A stretch of DNA of 64,000 nt from Prinia subflava (taxonomy: Eukaryota > Chordata > Aves > Passeriformes > Cisticolidae). The notes below the pieces were generated by a model. It was not told the DNA's origin. It was given only the letters and a program-made list of their open reading frames with translations, and searched no databases. The translations under genes and the position numbers were made by a program. How positions within the stretch are numbered: the stretch's first letter is position 1; each line of letters begins with the position of its first letter. This document shows, one piece after another, positions 20,030-32,800 of this stretch. The DNA is taken from contig NC_086247.1 in assembly GCF_021018805.1 (NCBI RefSeq), forward strand, positions 135,077,602 to 135,141,601, written 5' to 3'.

Positions 20030-22149
20030 CTTGCTTCTAACCCATTTACAGATATTAAACTAGTGATCCCACAAGATGTTCAATGCCTCCAGTTCCCACT
20101 GAAATGGAATACAGTCTTACCACAGAACAACTTACACTGCCATTATTTGCCTCTTTTCACCTTAGGAGTAAATTCTGTGATAAATTAATGCTTGTCAAGG
20201 TACAGCTGACTCTGAAAGAGCTAATCTTTGTGTGGAAATATTTTCACTGCTCTGTCACACCCTCTTGGAGTGACAGAAATCCTCTGCTAAAATGTAATCA
20301 GGACAAAGCCAGACAACTTCAGAAAGAGGGGGAGTCCTTGAAGTGGAAAGAAAAGATTCTCCATTCTTATGTTTTCATGATCAACCTGCAGTTTTCCAGA
20401 CAATGCTGGCTGGCATCTCTACCACACTTGCCTCTGCAAGTGACCTCTGCAGAAAAGAATAAATTCCTCAGATGATGTTTTTCCAAATCTTGACCCTAGC
20501 CAATGCTAAAGCTGGTCTTAATCATTACAAAAATATCATTATCTGAAGTTAAGCAGAATATTTCTGCTCACATATTTCTGTAAACTTTGCATTTTAGTTA
20601 TCTAGGATTTTCCAATGTCATCAGTACAATGAGATTTTAAGCTTCTGGCAGCAACAGCCCTTTCCTGATGTTGAGTTGAAGAATTTAGGAATTAATAAAG
20701 CTCTACATTCCTTCTCATTCAAACCCCTCCTGTACCTCTCATCTTTTACACAGCTATCCTGAGTGATCATTAATCTTTCTAGATTAAACAGGCATTGAAG
20801 AGACAACAGCAAACCAAGTGGTATTTGCTTATCCCCACACTGCAAGATTAAGGTGACCCTAAACTTAAGCATTACACCATCACTGTGACCTCTGCCTAAC
20901 TTAATATATGAATTTCACATCTGACATAACATGCTTTTTGATTCTGGATAGAAATGTCTTTATACTTCTTCAGACATCAAGGTCTACAGGGCTTCATAGC
21001 GAGCTCTCAAACAAGTCAATTAACCAATTTAGACTGGGAAATTCACACAACAGTAAGAACAGTAATCAGAGAAAAGATTCTCTGGATTAGAGAAATGCTA
21101 TGGACAGAAGTAGCTGTGGATTTCAGTATACTGTTAAATTCCACAAGATGCAGTGAGTTAATAGGACTGTGTTTGCAGCAGTAAATGTACCATGTTCATT
21201 GGAGGATAAGACTGGAAATGATCAAGGGTAGACACAGCATTTGAGTGAGGGTGAAAATTTAGAGGCAGGCATTAAAGAACAATTGTTTTAGGAATTCAGC
21301 ATTTAGGGCACACTTCTCTAAACCACTGAATGTCAGCCAAGTACGCTGACACAAGGTTTGCTCAACTACAAGAGAACTCACTGCTCAAGCTGTTTAGAAA
21401 CTTTCTTGCTGCGCAGAAAAGCAGTGGTTGTTATATTAATCAGCCTGACCCACAAATTCTGTCTACCAATTATTCTGTTGTAGGAATACAGCATCGATCA
21501 GATTAGAACCTAGACAACAACAAAGAAACTTGCCTGTGGGGTAGCGTTCAACTGAAGTTTTGGTTTTCTCTTCAATACCTTTTGTGTTCTATGGTAAAAA
21601 AAACTGTAAAAGGAAATTTACAGCCACTATTTTATCATCCTCACCATAGTCCTCATTTTACTTTCAACTCCTACCAATTACCACTGTCTCAAAAAAGCTC
21701 CTAGACACAAACTTGCAGGACCAAAAACAGAGGGTAAAATAATTTAATTCTATAGATGTGAGCTGCACCACAGTTAGCCTTTGGGATCAAATTGTCTCTG
21801 TCATTAGCATGACTGCCCAAATGTCACTTGATTCACACTGATGAAACTTCCCTGACTCATAAACAAATTACTGCTCAACTCAAAAAATAGAATGAATACA
21901 AGAAGTCTCAAAAATCATCTCTCATCTCTCTGCTGGATGCCTCAAGTTGAAGATATACCTGAAATTATTCTGACACATGGTATCTTTGAGAAAGTTTTTC
22001 AAGTCCCCTGCAAAAGGCAGGACAGTTTCTTTTCTGCCTAATTACAAATTGGTTCAGCTGAGATCTATGTCAACTGACACTACACATCTAGATAAGCAGC
22101 ATCAAAAACTGAGCAGTGATTGCACATAGAAAAATTTAAGAAGGGGCTC
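20030..22149. other. Host sequence right of the provirus, no recognised gene
   Basis: Continues the interrupted host sequence. A 130-codon plus frame at 20083-20475 has no recognisable domain and is probably chance. Confidence 0.6.
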
Positions 22150-22415
22150 TGTCAAAGAATTATATTGAGCTGGAAGAGACCTACAAGGATCATCAGAGTC
22201 CAACTTCTGGCCCTGCACAGGACAACCCAAAGCATCATACCATGTACCTGAGAGCATTTTACAAACACTTCTTGTACTTTGGAATGCTTGGGGCTGTGAC
22301 CACCCCCTGAGGAGCCCATTCCCCTGCCCAGCCACCCTGTGGGTCAAGAACATTTTCCTAATATCCTGTGATATCCCCTGACACAGCTTCATACTATCTT
22401 CTTGGGTCCAGGGCA
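22150..22415 (-). mobile_element. CR1 LINE 3' fragment
   Basis: The plus strand reads GAGCTGGAAGAGACCTACAAGGATCATCAGAGTCCAACTT, the reverse complement of a CR1 3' end. It continues through the characteristic CCCTGCACAGGACA, GAGCATTTTACAAACACTTCTTG and CTGACACAGCTTCAT blocks. Diverged and 5'-truncated; edges are approximate. Confidence 0.82.
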
Positions 22416-25400
22416 GTTTTGCTATAAAGTCTGATCTGTTTTATGCAGACACTTTAATATGATCTGCAGGGGACAAGAATTTCTATTATTTGACTACTGA
22501 GAAGTATATTATTTAACTTTTTTCTAAGAGTTTTTCCTGCTTTTTTCCAAATTTTCTGCTGTACCACTTAAGGGACTTGAAGCACAAGGTTTTCAGTTCA
22601 AACACAGGAAAACAAAAGCAGAATAAAGGAAATCCGTCACTATCATTTACAATACTATAAGGCTAGAAAACCAGAGAATATGAAATAGCAGAACATTTCA
22701 GATCACATAAAAATATGCAGATAAGACTGACAAAGTTAGGTATATGCCACAACACCCATGAAAAAGAGCCTTGCTCTGCAGCTTCATTGCTGTGTTGCAC
22801 CAGGTCTCTTGTGTGTGAATTAGTAACCATCAGTATTATCAAGAGACCAAAAGCAACTATATAGAGCACTGATTTTGCACGTATTCCTACCTGTGCTTAA
22901 TTTTCTGTGCAATAGCTTTCTTGTTCATGTCAATGGGACAACACATTGATGCAAAGATAATTCTGAGGAAAATTATTTAGGAACTTTGTAACACAAAGAA
23001 GCAGAGATCTAAACTGCAGTGTTTTTTGTAGCAGACTTGAAAGACACTTTCATACAGTTTCTCCTTATTTTTCCTTACATTTCATATTGTCAATACATCC
23101 AGAAACTTGACAAAGACTGTATATAGAAGACAGTGAATTAAGTGGGCTGTCTTGTGTGTTCATACAGATATGTATAGGAATAAATTGATAATTTGTGAAG
23201 AGGACACAACACAAATACTATGCATGTCCACTTTACAGCCTAATCTGGTCCTTTTTTTAAATCACATTTTGTATAACATTTTATTGATAAAATTGCTATA
23301 GTGTTATCTAGAAATTGTATCAGAATCACCATGACCCAATCCCAAAGCTTACCAGTATTTCTGTCATTTAAAAAAGTATGAAAAATAGGAACTTTGAGGC
23401 TCAAAATATTTTTCTGAGCTCAAACTAGTCATGTCTGCTATTCCATTGGAGCGTTTCTCTATAGCTTGTAACTTGTTATTCTGTGCAGCTAATTAGCCAG
23501 TATGGCACTTACAGAGGAACTGGATGATTCTTTCGCTTGCCTATAAAGATTCTCTCCTGCAAATATCCTCCCACTTGACAGCACTTGCACCCAGGAGTTT
23601 ACAATAAGGGATTCATGTCAGAAAACAGCCCAAAACCTCTACATTATTGCCTGAGAGTGGCAGTCAACAGGTCTGTAGTTATTTTCTTCTGTCTTTCCCT
23701 CTCCTAAGGAAAGCTGAAGTGCCCTTGCCTGCCAAAGGAGGCCAGGAGAGGAGACGTGAGTTTGAGCTCCATGCCCTGAAGCACCAATGGAGCAACTGCT
23801 CTAAGATGCAGAGCCAAAAGAAATATGCAGCTGTAGAAATACCTACTTCTCCCTCCTGTAAGGAGAACTTTCTCCTTTGGAAGACAGATTATAGATACCT
23901 TTCTTCAAGTGGACATCTGGCTTTCAGATTTGAAGGGGTCAGAGGCATTTATACAGAGGAAGAAGAAGGCATTGCAGGAACATGCCTGAGAGCAGTATTT
24001 CCATTTAGTACACCTTGAAGCACTTCTGCACAGATTTCAGCAGCTTCCCATCCAAACAAGGTGATGAGTTTGCATCTTTTTCTGAGGTACCTGTGTTCTC
24101 CTAAGCCTTGGAACAGGGAGCCTTGGAACAGCATGCAGTTTTCATTTGCAGAGCTGTTGCCTAAAGAGTGGATTAAGCAGCCTCAGTCTTCTCACACCCC
24201 AGTCTCTGCACATCCAATTCATCAGGTTTACTGGATGTGATCCCTATTTCTTTCTATAATTCAGCACTGTGCTCTCATATTTAAATATCTGTTTTCTTTA
24301 GCATGGAGACAGGCAGACTGCCATGTGCTTGATGAAGCCTGTTAATTTATATAATTTTAAATAAAAGTAGTTAAACTTACAGAATAATTTGCTATTCATT
24401 TTCATACTGAAAACAGCCATCACTGCCTTTTCATGAGAAATGAAAGCCTCTAATTTTTTTAATATTAGTCTCCAAATACTAAAAAATCATTTTCACACTC
24501 AGTTTCCATCTTTGCTTCATGGCAAATTAAAAATGTAATCCATTTAGATCTTCCATGGTAGCAGATTTATGCAGTAGAATTATTGAGGCAATACACTCAG
24601 ATTTCCCCCCTTCTTGTATGCAGAATATTCTGTATGAAAGTAATTAAGATTTGAATGGAGAACCTATGAAATTCAATGAAAATATACATGAAACAGGATA
24701 GAGATCAATGTTTGAATCTCAGTAAGGATGGTTACTAAGGAGTAACAAAACAGCACTCTTCTCTCAAGTGAAAGGAAGCAATCTTGTGATACAAATAGAA
24801 AGAGAAATTTTGTCACATGGTCTATTCTACTAAGATAGAACACCATTTTGTATACAGTATCAAAATTAAATTAAACTGGCTATTCTTTTCTATTGCTCTT
24901 TAGCATTTCAAATTTTCAAAGCCTTCATTTTTTCAGATTCAGCATTGCTACTGAAGACTAAAGTGGCTGCTTATTTCAACCTTACTTTAATTTTCTCCTG
25001 ATAGATTTTCAATGCAGCTGTTTTTTCTGCAAGTGAAAGCAAATTACTCCATACATTTCTCATCCTTTCTTCATGCCACAACATCGATCATCCTGAAGGC
25101 AATACATTTTTTTTTTAATATTAATTTTGTGAAACCCATTCAGCAAAAATGGCACCAGTTCATTCATTTTTGTGGATCTAAAGTGTCTAAACCAGAAGAT
25201 AACTTTCTGGTCAGTGCTAATTGTGTTCCGCATACCAATAGAGCACCCACAGTGTCTTAAATAATTTTCAATATTTAAGGTTAATTCTAACCCCTAAAAA
25301 ATAAATCCTAGCTTCATATTGCAATTTCATATTCTCATATTGCAATTTCATATTCTAGAGCTAGGTCAATGAAAAAGAAAAAAAAATCCTACCGAATATC

Positions 25401-28400
25401 CTTTTTTGTTGTAAACAGAATATCTTTTGCAGAAAAAAAAATAGTTTGGACAGATTTTTTAATAGGGTTTTTGTAAACATGTTTAACTTCCTACAAGCTC
25501 ACTGAAAACCTGCTGAGCCAAAGTCCCTGAGCTGACATCCTGTCCCTTCTTTCTCTTGTCATCCCCAGAGATGAAACCTCACTGCACAGCCAGCCTCACC
25601 AAGGTAACTGGGTGACAAGATCAGTTACAATAATTTGACAAAAAAGTATCCACCTTTCAAATGGAGGATCCCTTCAATAAGTGGTGCATTTAGTATTTTC
25701 CTAAAGCTACTGCAGTAATTTTTTAGGCTTAGAATGGCTTTTCATTATTGTGGATTATTTTAATTTCTTTACACTTAAGAAATGATAGATAGATGAGAAC
25801 AACAATGTTTAGGCAAGAAGGATCGTTTTCCTGTTCTAAAAAAATTCATATTTCTGCAAAGTGCAGGGCCACATTATCAGGTTACTGGCTGAAGTACAGA
25901 AATCTAGTATTTACAGCAACAAAATCAAGAGCAAAATCAACTCTGCATTAGATTGGGTCTGTGGAAGGAGAGTGGACAATCTGTAGCAGAAATTTAGTCC
26001 TCTTCTTACTTCCCTTATGAAGGTATGGAAATAATAACAAAAAATATATTTAAATTCCTGTTCATTTTGAATAACTAGCTAGAAACCTTCACAAGCAATG
26101 TGGCAAAACAATTTATTTTCCCAGCCCCACTGCTTGACACGGAGGTGTTTTGGCTCACACAGATATCTGACAGGAGCATATCAACCTAACTGGGCAATAT
26201 TTTGGCAAAGTTTCTAACCACCAGTTAACTGTCTCATAAAAGGGAATTGGACAATGTCAGTTAAAGCAGAACTCCCATCTCTGCCAGAAACACAGCAGAG
26301 TGCAAGGAAATTTTCATCCCCACAGCAAATCCAAGGAGGGAACACAGAAGGAATTTCTATTAATAGTAAAAGTTTTGTTCCATACTGCCACTTTTGATTC
26401 TAAAAATTTCCTGTCCTCAACTTTTTTCAAAAAATTTAGGCAATTTTAATGCAGGGAGTGTTTTACAACCTTTCTGCTGCTCCCATTTCTGTTCATGAGA
26501 GCTCCCATTAAATGTGCTGGAATGAAATTCTTGCAAAAGACTGCATCCTTTCTTATTCAAATCAACAAACAGATGCTAAGACTGAATAAACAGTGATCGG
26601 AAAAATCAGATGTTTTATTTTCTGAGTCTCTTAATGGAATAATTGCATTGTCTAACTGCAATTTCAATTGCACATTCTAATTGCAATTTCTAACTGTAGC
26701 ATCATGATGAGGAAGTGTGAAAAAAATGCCACTGACTATGTCAAGAATCCAAGTTGACTTCATTGCACTGTCATCTAAAAATAATTTTATTTGCATTTAT
26801 GAATTGTAGCAGTTTGATACAGACATCACAATACTACCAGAGAGTCTTGTGAATGGTCAAACTGGGAATTTTCTTTAACATATGCCTTTTAAATATAATC
26901 TTTCAAGTTGTATCATTCAAAATACATAGTGGAGACGAATCAGTGAAGGAAAAATCACAAAGATGTCAGATTAGATATTTGAACAATAAATGTCTTCTTT
27001 TAATTCAAATAATTTTAAAAGGTAGAAACGTATATATCATTTGTTTGAACTATATATTAATTAGGGGTAGGGAATTGCACTAATCTATGCAGAGATAACT
27101 ATTATCAGTGTTAATAGGACAAGAAAAATTGCAAGCATGAAAAGGAAATTATACTTCCATGCTGTCAGATGAAGTGATAAATGGAAATTTACAGCACTAA
27201 AATATACACTTACTCTTGTGGCAATGCTGGCAATGGGTTTACAGAAAAGAGGTTATGTTGGGGTTTTCTCAGGTAATCTGGGCAAGGGAACCAGATATAG
27301 ATATTCAAAAATGACCTGTTGAAAGCACATAACAGACCATCCATGTTCATAAGCCACCCAGAAGACCTCAGACACACAGGAAGAAAAAATGACCAACCAC
27401 CACATTTGAACATTCTGTATCCAAGGATGCTTCTGATGTATCAACCTCAAAAGCATTTCTCTGTACCAAGGAGACAGGCTATATTTTTGCACTCTTTCCT
27501 AGAAGCCCTGTAGGCCTCTGAACTGAAAGCTCATCAAAATCACTGATCAAGAATTACAGCTATGCAGAGAAAAGCAGATGGAAGGGTTTTACTAGACTAG
27601 AGATTCACTAGACCGTACACTCAGCTTAATAAAAATTCACCAAGCGTGCGTTCTCTCTCTTGTGCCATTATTTAATCAGGTTTTTGTCAAAACAGATTAA
27701 ACAGTTAACATAACCTTCAGACACCACAATCTCCAAAGAAAAGAAGTCTCTCTTTTTCCAAGCAATGATTAACCAAGTGAAGGCTGTCTCTTTCTCCTGT
27801 ACCTAGTCCTCCATGTAATGTTCCCAACAGCTGTTGGGGTTTGAGCCACTTTGACTGACATCTGTTTGTCAGAATACAGCATTTGATGGTTCCCTCGTGC
27901 CTTTGCCTAAAGAGAAAGCTTTTACTGATGACATTACATTATACACACACTTAACACTGCCAGTGAATCATAAATAAGCCCATCACAAAATCGTTCAGCG
28001 GTGATAAGTTTTTCAAAGGTGACTTGCAAGGAAAACACATTGTGCATGGCCAGCTTCATAGAAAGTGCACAATCCTGCATAAACATTCAGGAATCTGATT
28101 ACAGAAACATACCAGAGGTGTGAACCCAAAAAGGCAAAGGTCAGGTATGCTCAGATGCTGTAATACTCTGAATGTTACTGATAATGAAGCTTTTTTTTCA
28201 GCCAACAGTTTTCATATTCTTGTGGGATAATATATATTTTGGTGATATGTTTCTCTAAACAAAAAGCCAGAAACAACAGACAATCTTTTTTAGTACAAAA
28301 TAGAAATTAATGGAAATCAGTTCAAATGTATGGACACAAAAAATAACCCACAAAAAACCACACCTTATAAAGAGAACTTAATAACAAATGCATATTACAT

Positions 28401-29727
28401 CCCCCATAAGACAATAAATTGCTAGTATAAGTGTCAAGAACTGCTTTTTAGCTATCTTGTGGGCAATTTTTTCATTGAAAAATGTATGCTGAGAAAATAA
28501 AGTTGGAGATTAAAAGGTGAGGTGGTACTTCTTTAAGTTCTGTATAGTTTTATGGTTTGGATCTCGTGTTTTGGAAACTGGGAGTAAATAATTTTGTCTT
28601 TCTCTCTCTCTTACTAATAAATGGGGCCAGATTTATCCTTTATACCTATTCTGAACTCTCCAAATTTGTTCAACAGTATTTTTTCATCTCTTTTTTTTTT
28701 CTTCCACAGTCATGACTCTTATAGTAAGATATATAAGGACGTTTTTAAAAGTTTCAGAAGAATCTTCAGTAAAAGTTCCTAGGACACTAAAACATTTCAT
28801 TTGAATTATTGCTCAGCTCACAGATAACTCTGCATAAGCAAACACTGCAACTAGAATATTTACATTTCCCCCAAAGAAAAATAAGTCTTCATAAGTCTTC
28901 TGCTTTATTCATCAAGGCTCTAGAAACTGTTTTAAAGTGTTTCTATAGCTGAAAAGTAATAAAAACAAAATGAAAAAAGGTCAAAAGCTCCAATTTGCAG
29001 AATGGGCTCTATAGGAAAACTCTGTATTTACATTTATTTAGTGCTTTATTTCTTTTCCTTAGACTAGGATCTGAGTTGTTTTGATTTGACATTTTTACTT
29101 AAAATCAATGTTACATTAAAGTCGTCAGCTACTGGGGAATTCCAGGCAAAGAAAAAGCTCACAAGAACCATATAATTTTTTGAACCAAAGTCTGCTTCAT
29201 GTTGCATGTATATCGGGGACCCAACAAATAGAAAGTGCCATTGGTGTCATCTAGAATCTGACTGTTGTATCCTGAGAGGCAAGTCTCCTTTAAAATATTA
29301 CTAGGGAAGTTTTCTACTTGGACAGTTTCCGTCTTCCACTTGTACCAGGAAAAAAATATCAAAGAAAACATAAAGTGGCACCAGATAATTAGAAAACTCC
29401 CAAATTCCCTTCATGTTCTTGATATGAACGTCTGTCTGTCAGACATGAATATTTTCAAGGAGACAGAGGAAATAGAACACAATTCTGTTTAATAGTGGGA
29501 TATAAATAATAATAAAATACAGTAATATAAAAGCTCACTGTAAAGATGGCATCTTTTTTCTATTTAATAAAGTTCTAACAAAAAAAAAATCTTTAAATTA
29601 TACGATAATATGAGCTCTCTCATGAAAAAACATGAGTGTTTTAACAGTCACATGATGACTTTTCCTGAATCTGTCTGAAAGCTTAATTACACGAAAAGGT
29701 ACTTGGAATCCTGTTCTCATGAGATCA
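22416..29727. other. Non-coding A+T-rich stretch
   Basis: Contains the 21-bp tandem duplication at 25314 and a region of imperfect AATTGCAATTTC-type repeats near 26640-26700. The longest frame (23647-24018, 123 codons, plus) has no recognised domain. Confidence 0.6.
25314..25355 (+). repeat. Perfect 21-bp tandem duplication
   Basis: TCATATTGCAATTTCATATTC occurs twice head to tail (25314-25334 and 25335-25355) with no mismatch. The unit itself contains a near repeat of TTCATATT. Confidence 0.9.
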
Positions 29728-29835
29728 TCAGATAGTTCAAGCTGGAAGGGACCTCTGGAGGTCTCAAGTCTAACCTCCTCTTCAGAACAGGGCCAGCTAC
29801 AAGGTCAGACCAGGTTGCTCAGCAATTCCCTGCAC
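29728..29835 (-). mobile_element. CR1 LINE 3' fragment (older subfamily)
   Basis: The plus strand has AGCTGGAAGGGACCTCTGGAGGTCTCAAGTCTAACCTCC, then CAGAACAGGGCCAGCTACAAGG ... CAGGTTGCTCAG, matching the reverse complement of a CR1 3' end. Short and strongly diverged; boundaries are approximate. Confidence 0.75.
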
Positions 29836-32800
29836 AAACTGTGACTCCCTCCTGTCTCTGTCCAGCAGATTATCGATGTGTTAAGGTAACTTCATTTTGA
29901 ACATTTTCCAAATGGAAAGGAAAAAGGACAAGAAACTCCCTTGCTGCTCCAGCTATGAGGATATCATAGGATTTTGGACACAACAAGGGGTTCTGATTCC
30001 CTGGAATTCAGGAATCCACTCCACTGTATGTAGGAACAAGCAATACAAGACTAAGGAAGAGTACACACCACGACCAGCCTCATTTGTCCACGAGGCAGCA
30101 GAGAATCTTGAATAGAGAAAGCCTTTTTCTGTTTAAGGGTCCTTGTTCTTTCTCTCTGTCCTCTTATATCGAAGTCCTTCCCTGGCTCCTTCATTTTTCA
30201 TGCATGCTCCAATGACAGGGGTGGACATATACTCCTTTTCTGTTTATCATTCCCTGTAGGCTACCTGCAGGTAAAAACGTGATTCTAATAGATAACTTTT
30301 CCAAGGTAAATCTTTCTGTATTGTGCAACAAAATCTGGTGTCCCACTTCAGTTTCCATCATGGTAATCAAAACCTTGCCATCAGTCTCAAGCCTTCTGGA
30401 GCTGTGCAGTCAGAATATCAAGTTAGGACACCAATCCTGATGAAAAAATTTCTGCCTCTGGTATATCCATGAAAAGTACCTTGTCACCATTTGGCCCATT
30501 AAATCAGTTTATTATTTTACAGGAGCCATTTACTCCTAATAGTAATACCTCATCACTGATACTATTATCTGCTTCAGGAGCACAGTATGGCTTGTTTTTT
30601 AGACTTGATTGCTCAACGTGGCTTGAAGGAAAATCTCTCCACATTTTTAATTTGATTGAACTGCTCTTTATCTTTCAGAAGATGTCTGAAAATGAAATAC
30701 GCTATGTCTGCTCACAGCTGCTTGTGCTATTATCTTGTGCTTACATTATCTGCTCGGTTCTTTTTTTTCTTTCAGATTGAAGTTTTAATTTTTATAGACT
30801 GAGATCTGGACATTAGTAGCTTAATAAATCAACAAGAAAGGAAGTCATGAAAGAAAGCTAAGGACTGCTCAGAGAATGAAAGGAAACACAAGAATAACTT
30901 TCCTTACAGATGGCCTTTAATGTGAATGAGCAGTTGAGATTGTCCCTGCTCAGAGGTGCCATAACACAAAAATATAGTGAGTGAAAACAAGCAGGAAGAG
31001 TCATACTGTGCCCTCAGATGCATACAGAGGACCCCCATTGACTACAATCATAGCCAGATGCCAAAATCATATGGCAGAACTTAACCCCCAGCAACCTTTT
31101 CAAACAGCAGACAGAGCTGTGGTTTCAGATACACACACAACCTGCCCAAGAGTGAGAGGCTGCCAATGCTCTGTGTTTTCCCCTTGCTTTCCAGCCATGT
31201 TTTTCTTCATCAGGGAGCTCTTGCTGGCTCCCTTACAGGCTGCATTCACAGGCTGTTTATCACTGCTCAGCCCTGTATCATACTCACCATCACCCCCACA
31301 GAAATCACATAAAAAATTTTTTTTATTATATAAAAAACTAAATACTCCCCTACCTCTGAAATACCCGTCACGCCTTTCATAGCTGTGTCAAAAGTGAGCA
31401 GGGTCAACATAAAACAAAAAACACCTTCCCAGGTGTCACGCAGCACATGAAAGTGATTGAAGGTGGTCAAATGCTTCTTGCAATTAATTGAGACTGGTTT
31501 GGATTGTGAGTTTGGACTTGAACAGAGATTCCTGCAAATAGAGACACTCAGTTTTTCTAAAGAGGTCGCAGATTCTTTTTCAAGCGAAAGCATTTTCTGG
31601 TAAAATATTTCCCATTTTAAGCCATAGTATACAAGCCTAAAAACCAAAAATCTTTCCACTCAGGAAACTTATTCTACAAACATATTATTCTAAAATTCTT
31701 GAACGTCCTCCCTGAAACTTTCAAGGTGATTAAACCTGACAGTCTGTCCTGTGCCAAAACAACACCCAAAAAAGGTACAGACTGCTGAGGGAATAAAAGT
31801 GTTGGCTATGCAGGATGCATCTTAAAATACCCAGCCAGTCGATCTTGGTACATACAGTTTGCATTTCTAAAACCAATTTCATGTAGTTATCAGTATTTCT
31901 TAAGAATACTGTGCACCATCATAGCAGTATGGCTGCAATATGGGTGAAATTTTTAAGCTCAGACCAACCAGTGTGCTTGGCAGGGGGTTGTGGATGGGCT
32001 CTTGCTGCTACATGGCAAGCCACAGTGGGATTACAGGTGTCCCATGAAAGACAGGGAAAGGCAACCTCTGGCCACACCAGTCTCAGTGGCTGTGGGACAG
32101 TTAAGCAAGATCTGCAGTGACAGATGTAAGAGTCAAGCCAGACCCATGGCAGGTAAAGTTTTAATAGGTTTTGGATTCTTATAAACAGAATAATTTCAAG
32201 ATAACCAGCAGCAGGTGCAGGTGCAAGCCTATTAGTCTTCTCCAGGTGCATTGACCACCTTACTGATGAGTTTCTCAAAAGAGTTAATAAATGTATTCAT
32301 TTCCCTCCAAACTGTTGCACTCACACCAAATTATGCATGTTTTTTACAGCATTTGATGTGCAGCTTTCCCATCTGTCTCGGTTGCTACTGACAGTGCACA
32401 TGTTCCTATTTGTGCCTCATCTCATACCGAAACTAAGTTTGGGAGCTGGAAATCACTGAGTATGCAGATGGTGTGCAATCCACAGCACCAGCAGACAGAT
32501 GTGCCAGCTAAGAACTCAGGATTGTGTCATAACTCGTTATCTGAAGATAGACTGATATTGCACAGCTTTATTGCTTATATGGCAATATTTAAAGTAGTTA
32601 ACACCTCCCTATATTTTCTTTATTTAATAGCCAGCAAAAATAATTGTTGTATTGTAAAACTTTTTATGCCCAGAACAGAAATTATCCACTTCAAAGTATA
32701 ATGAAATAGTTCACTTCCAAATTCACCATTTGGTCACAGCAATAGATTCAGATGAGCCCCATAATCTTGTGAGTTTAGCTAATGAATTTTTATTTTATAT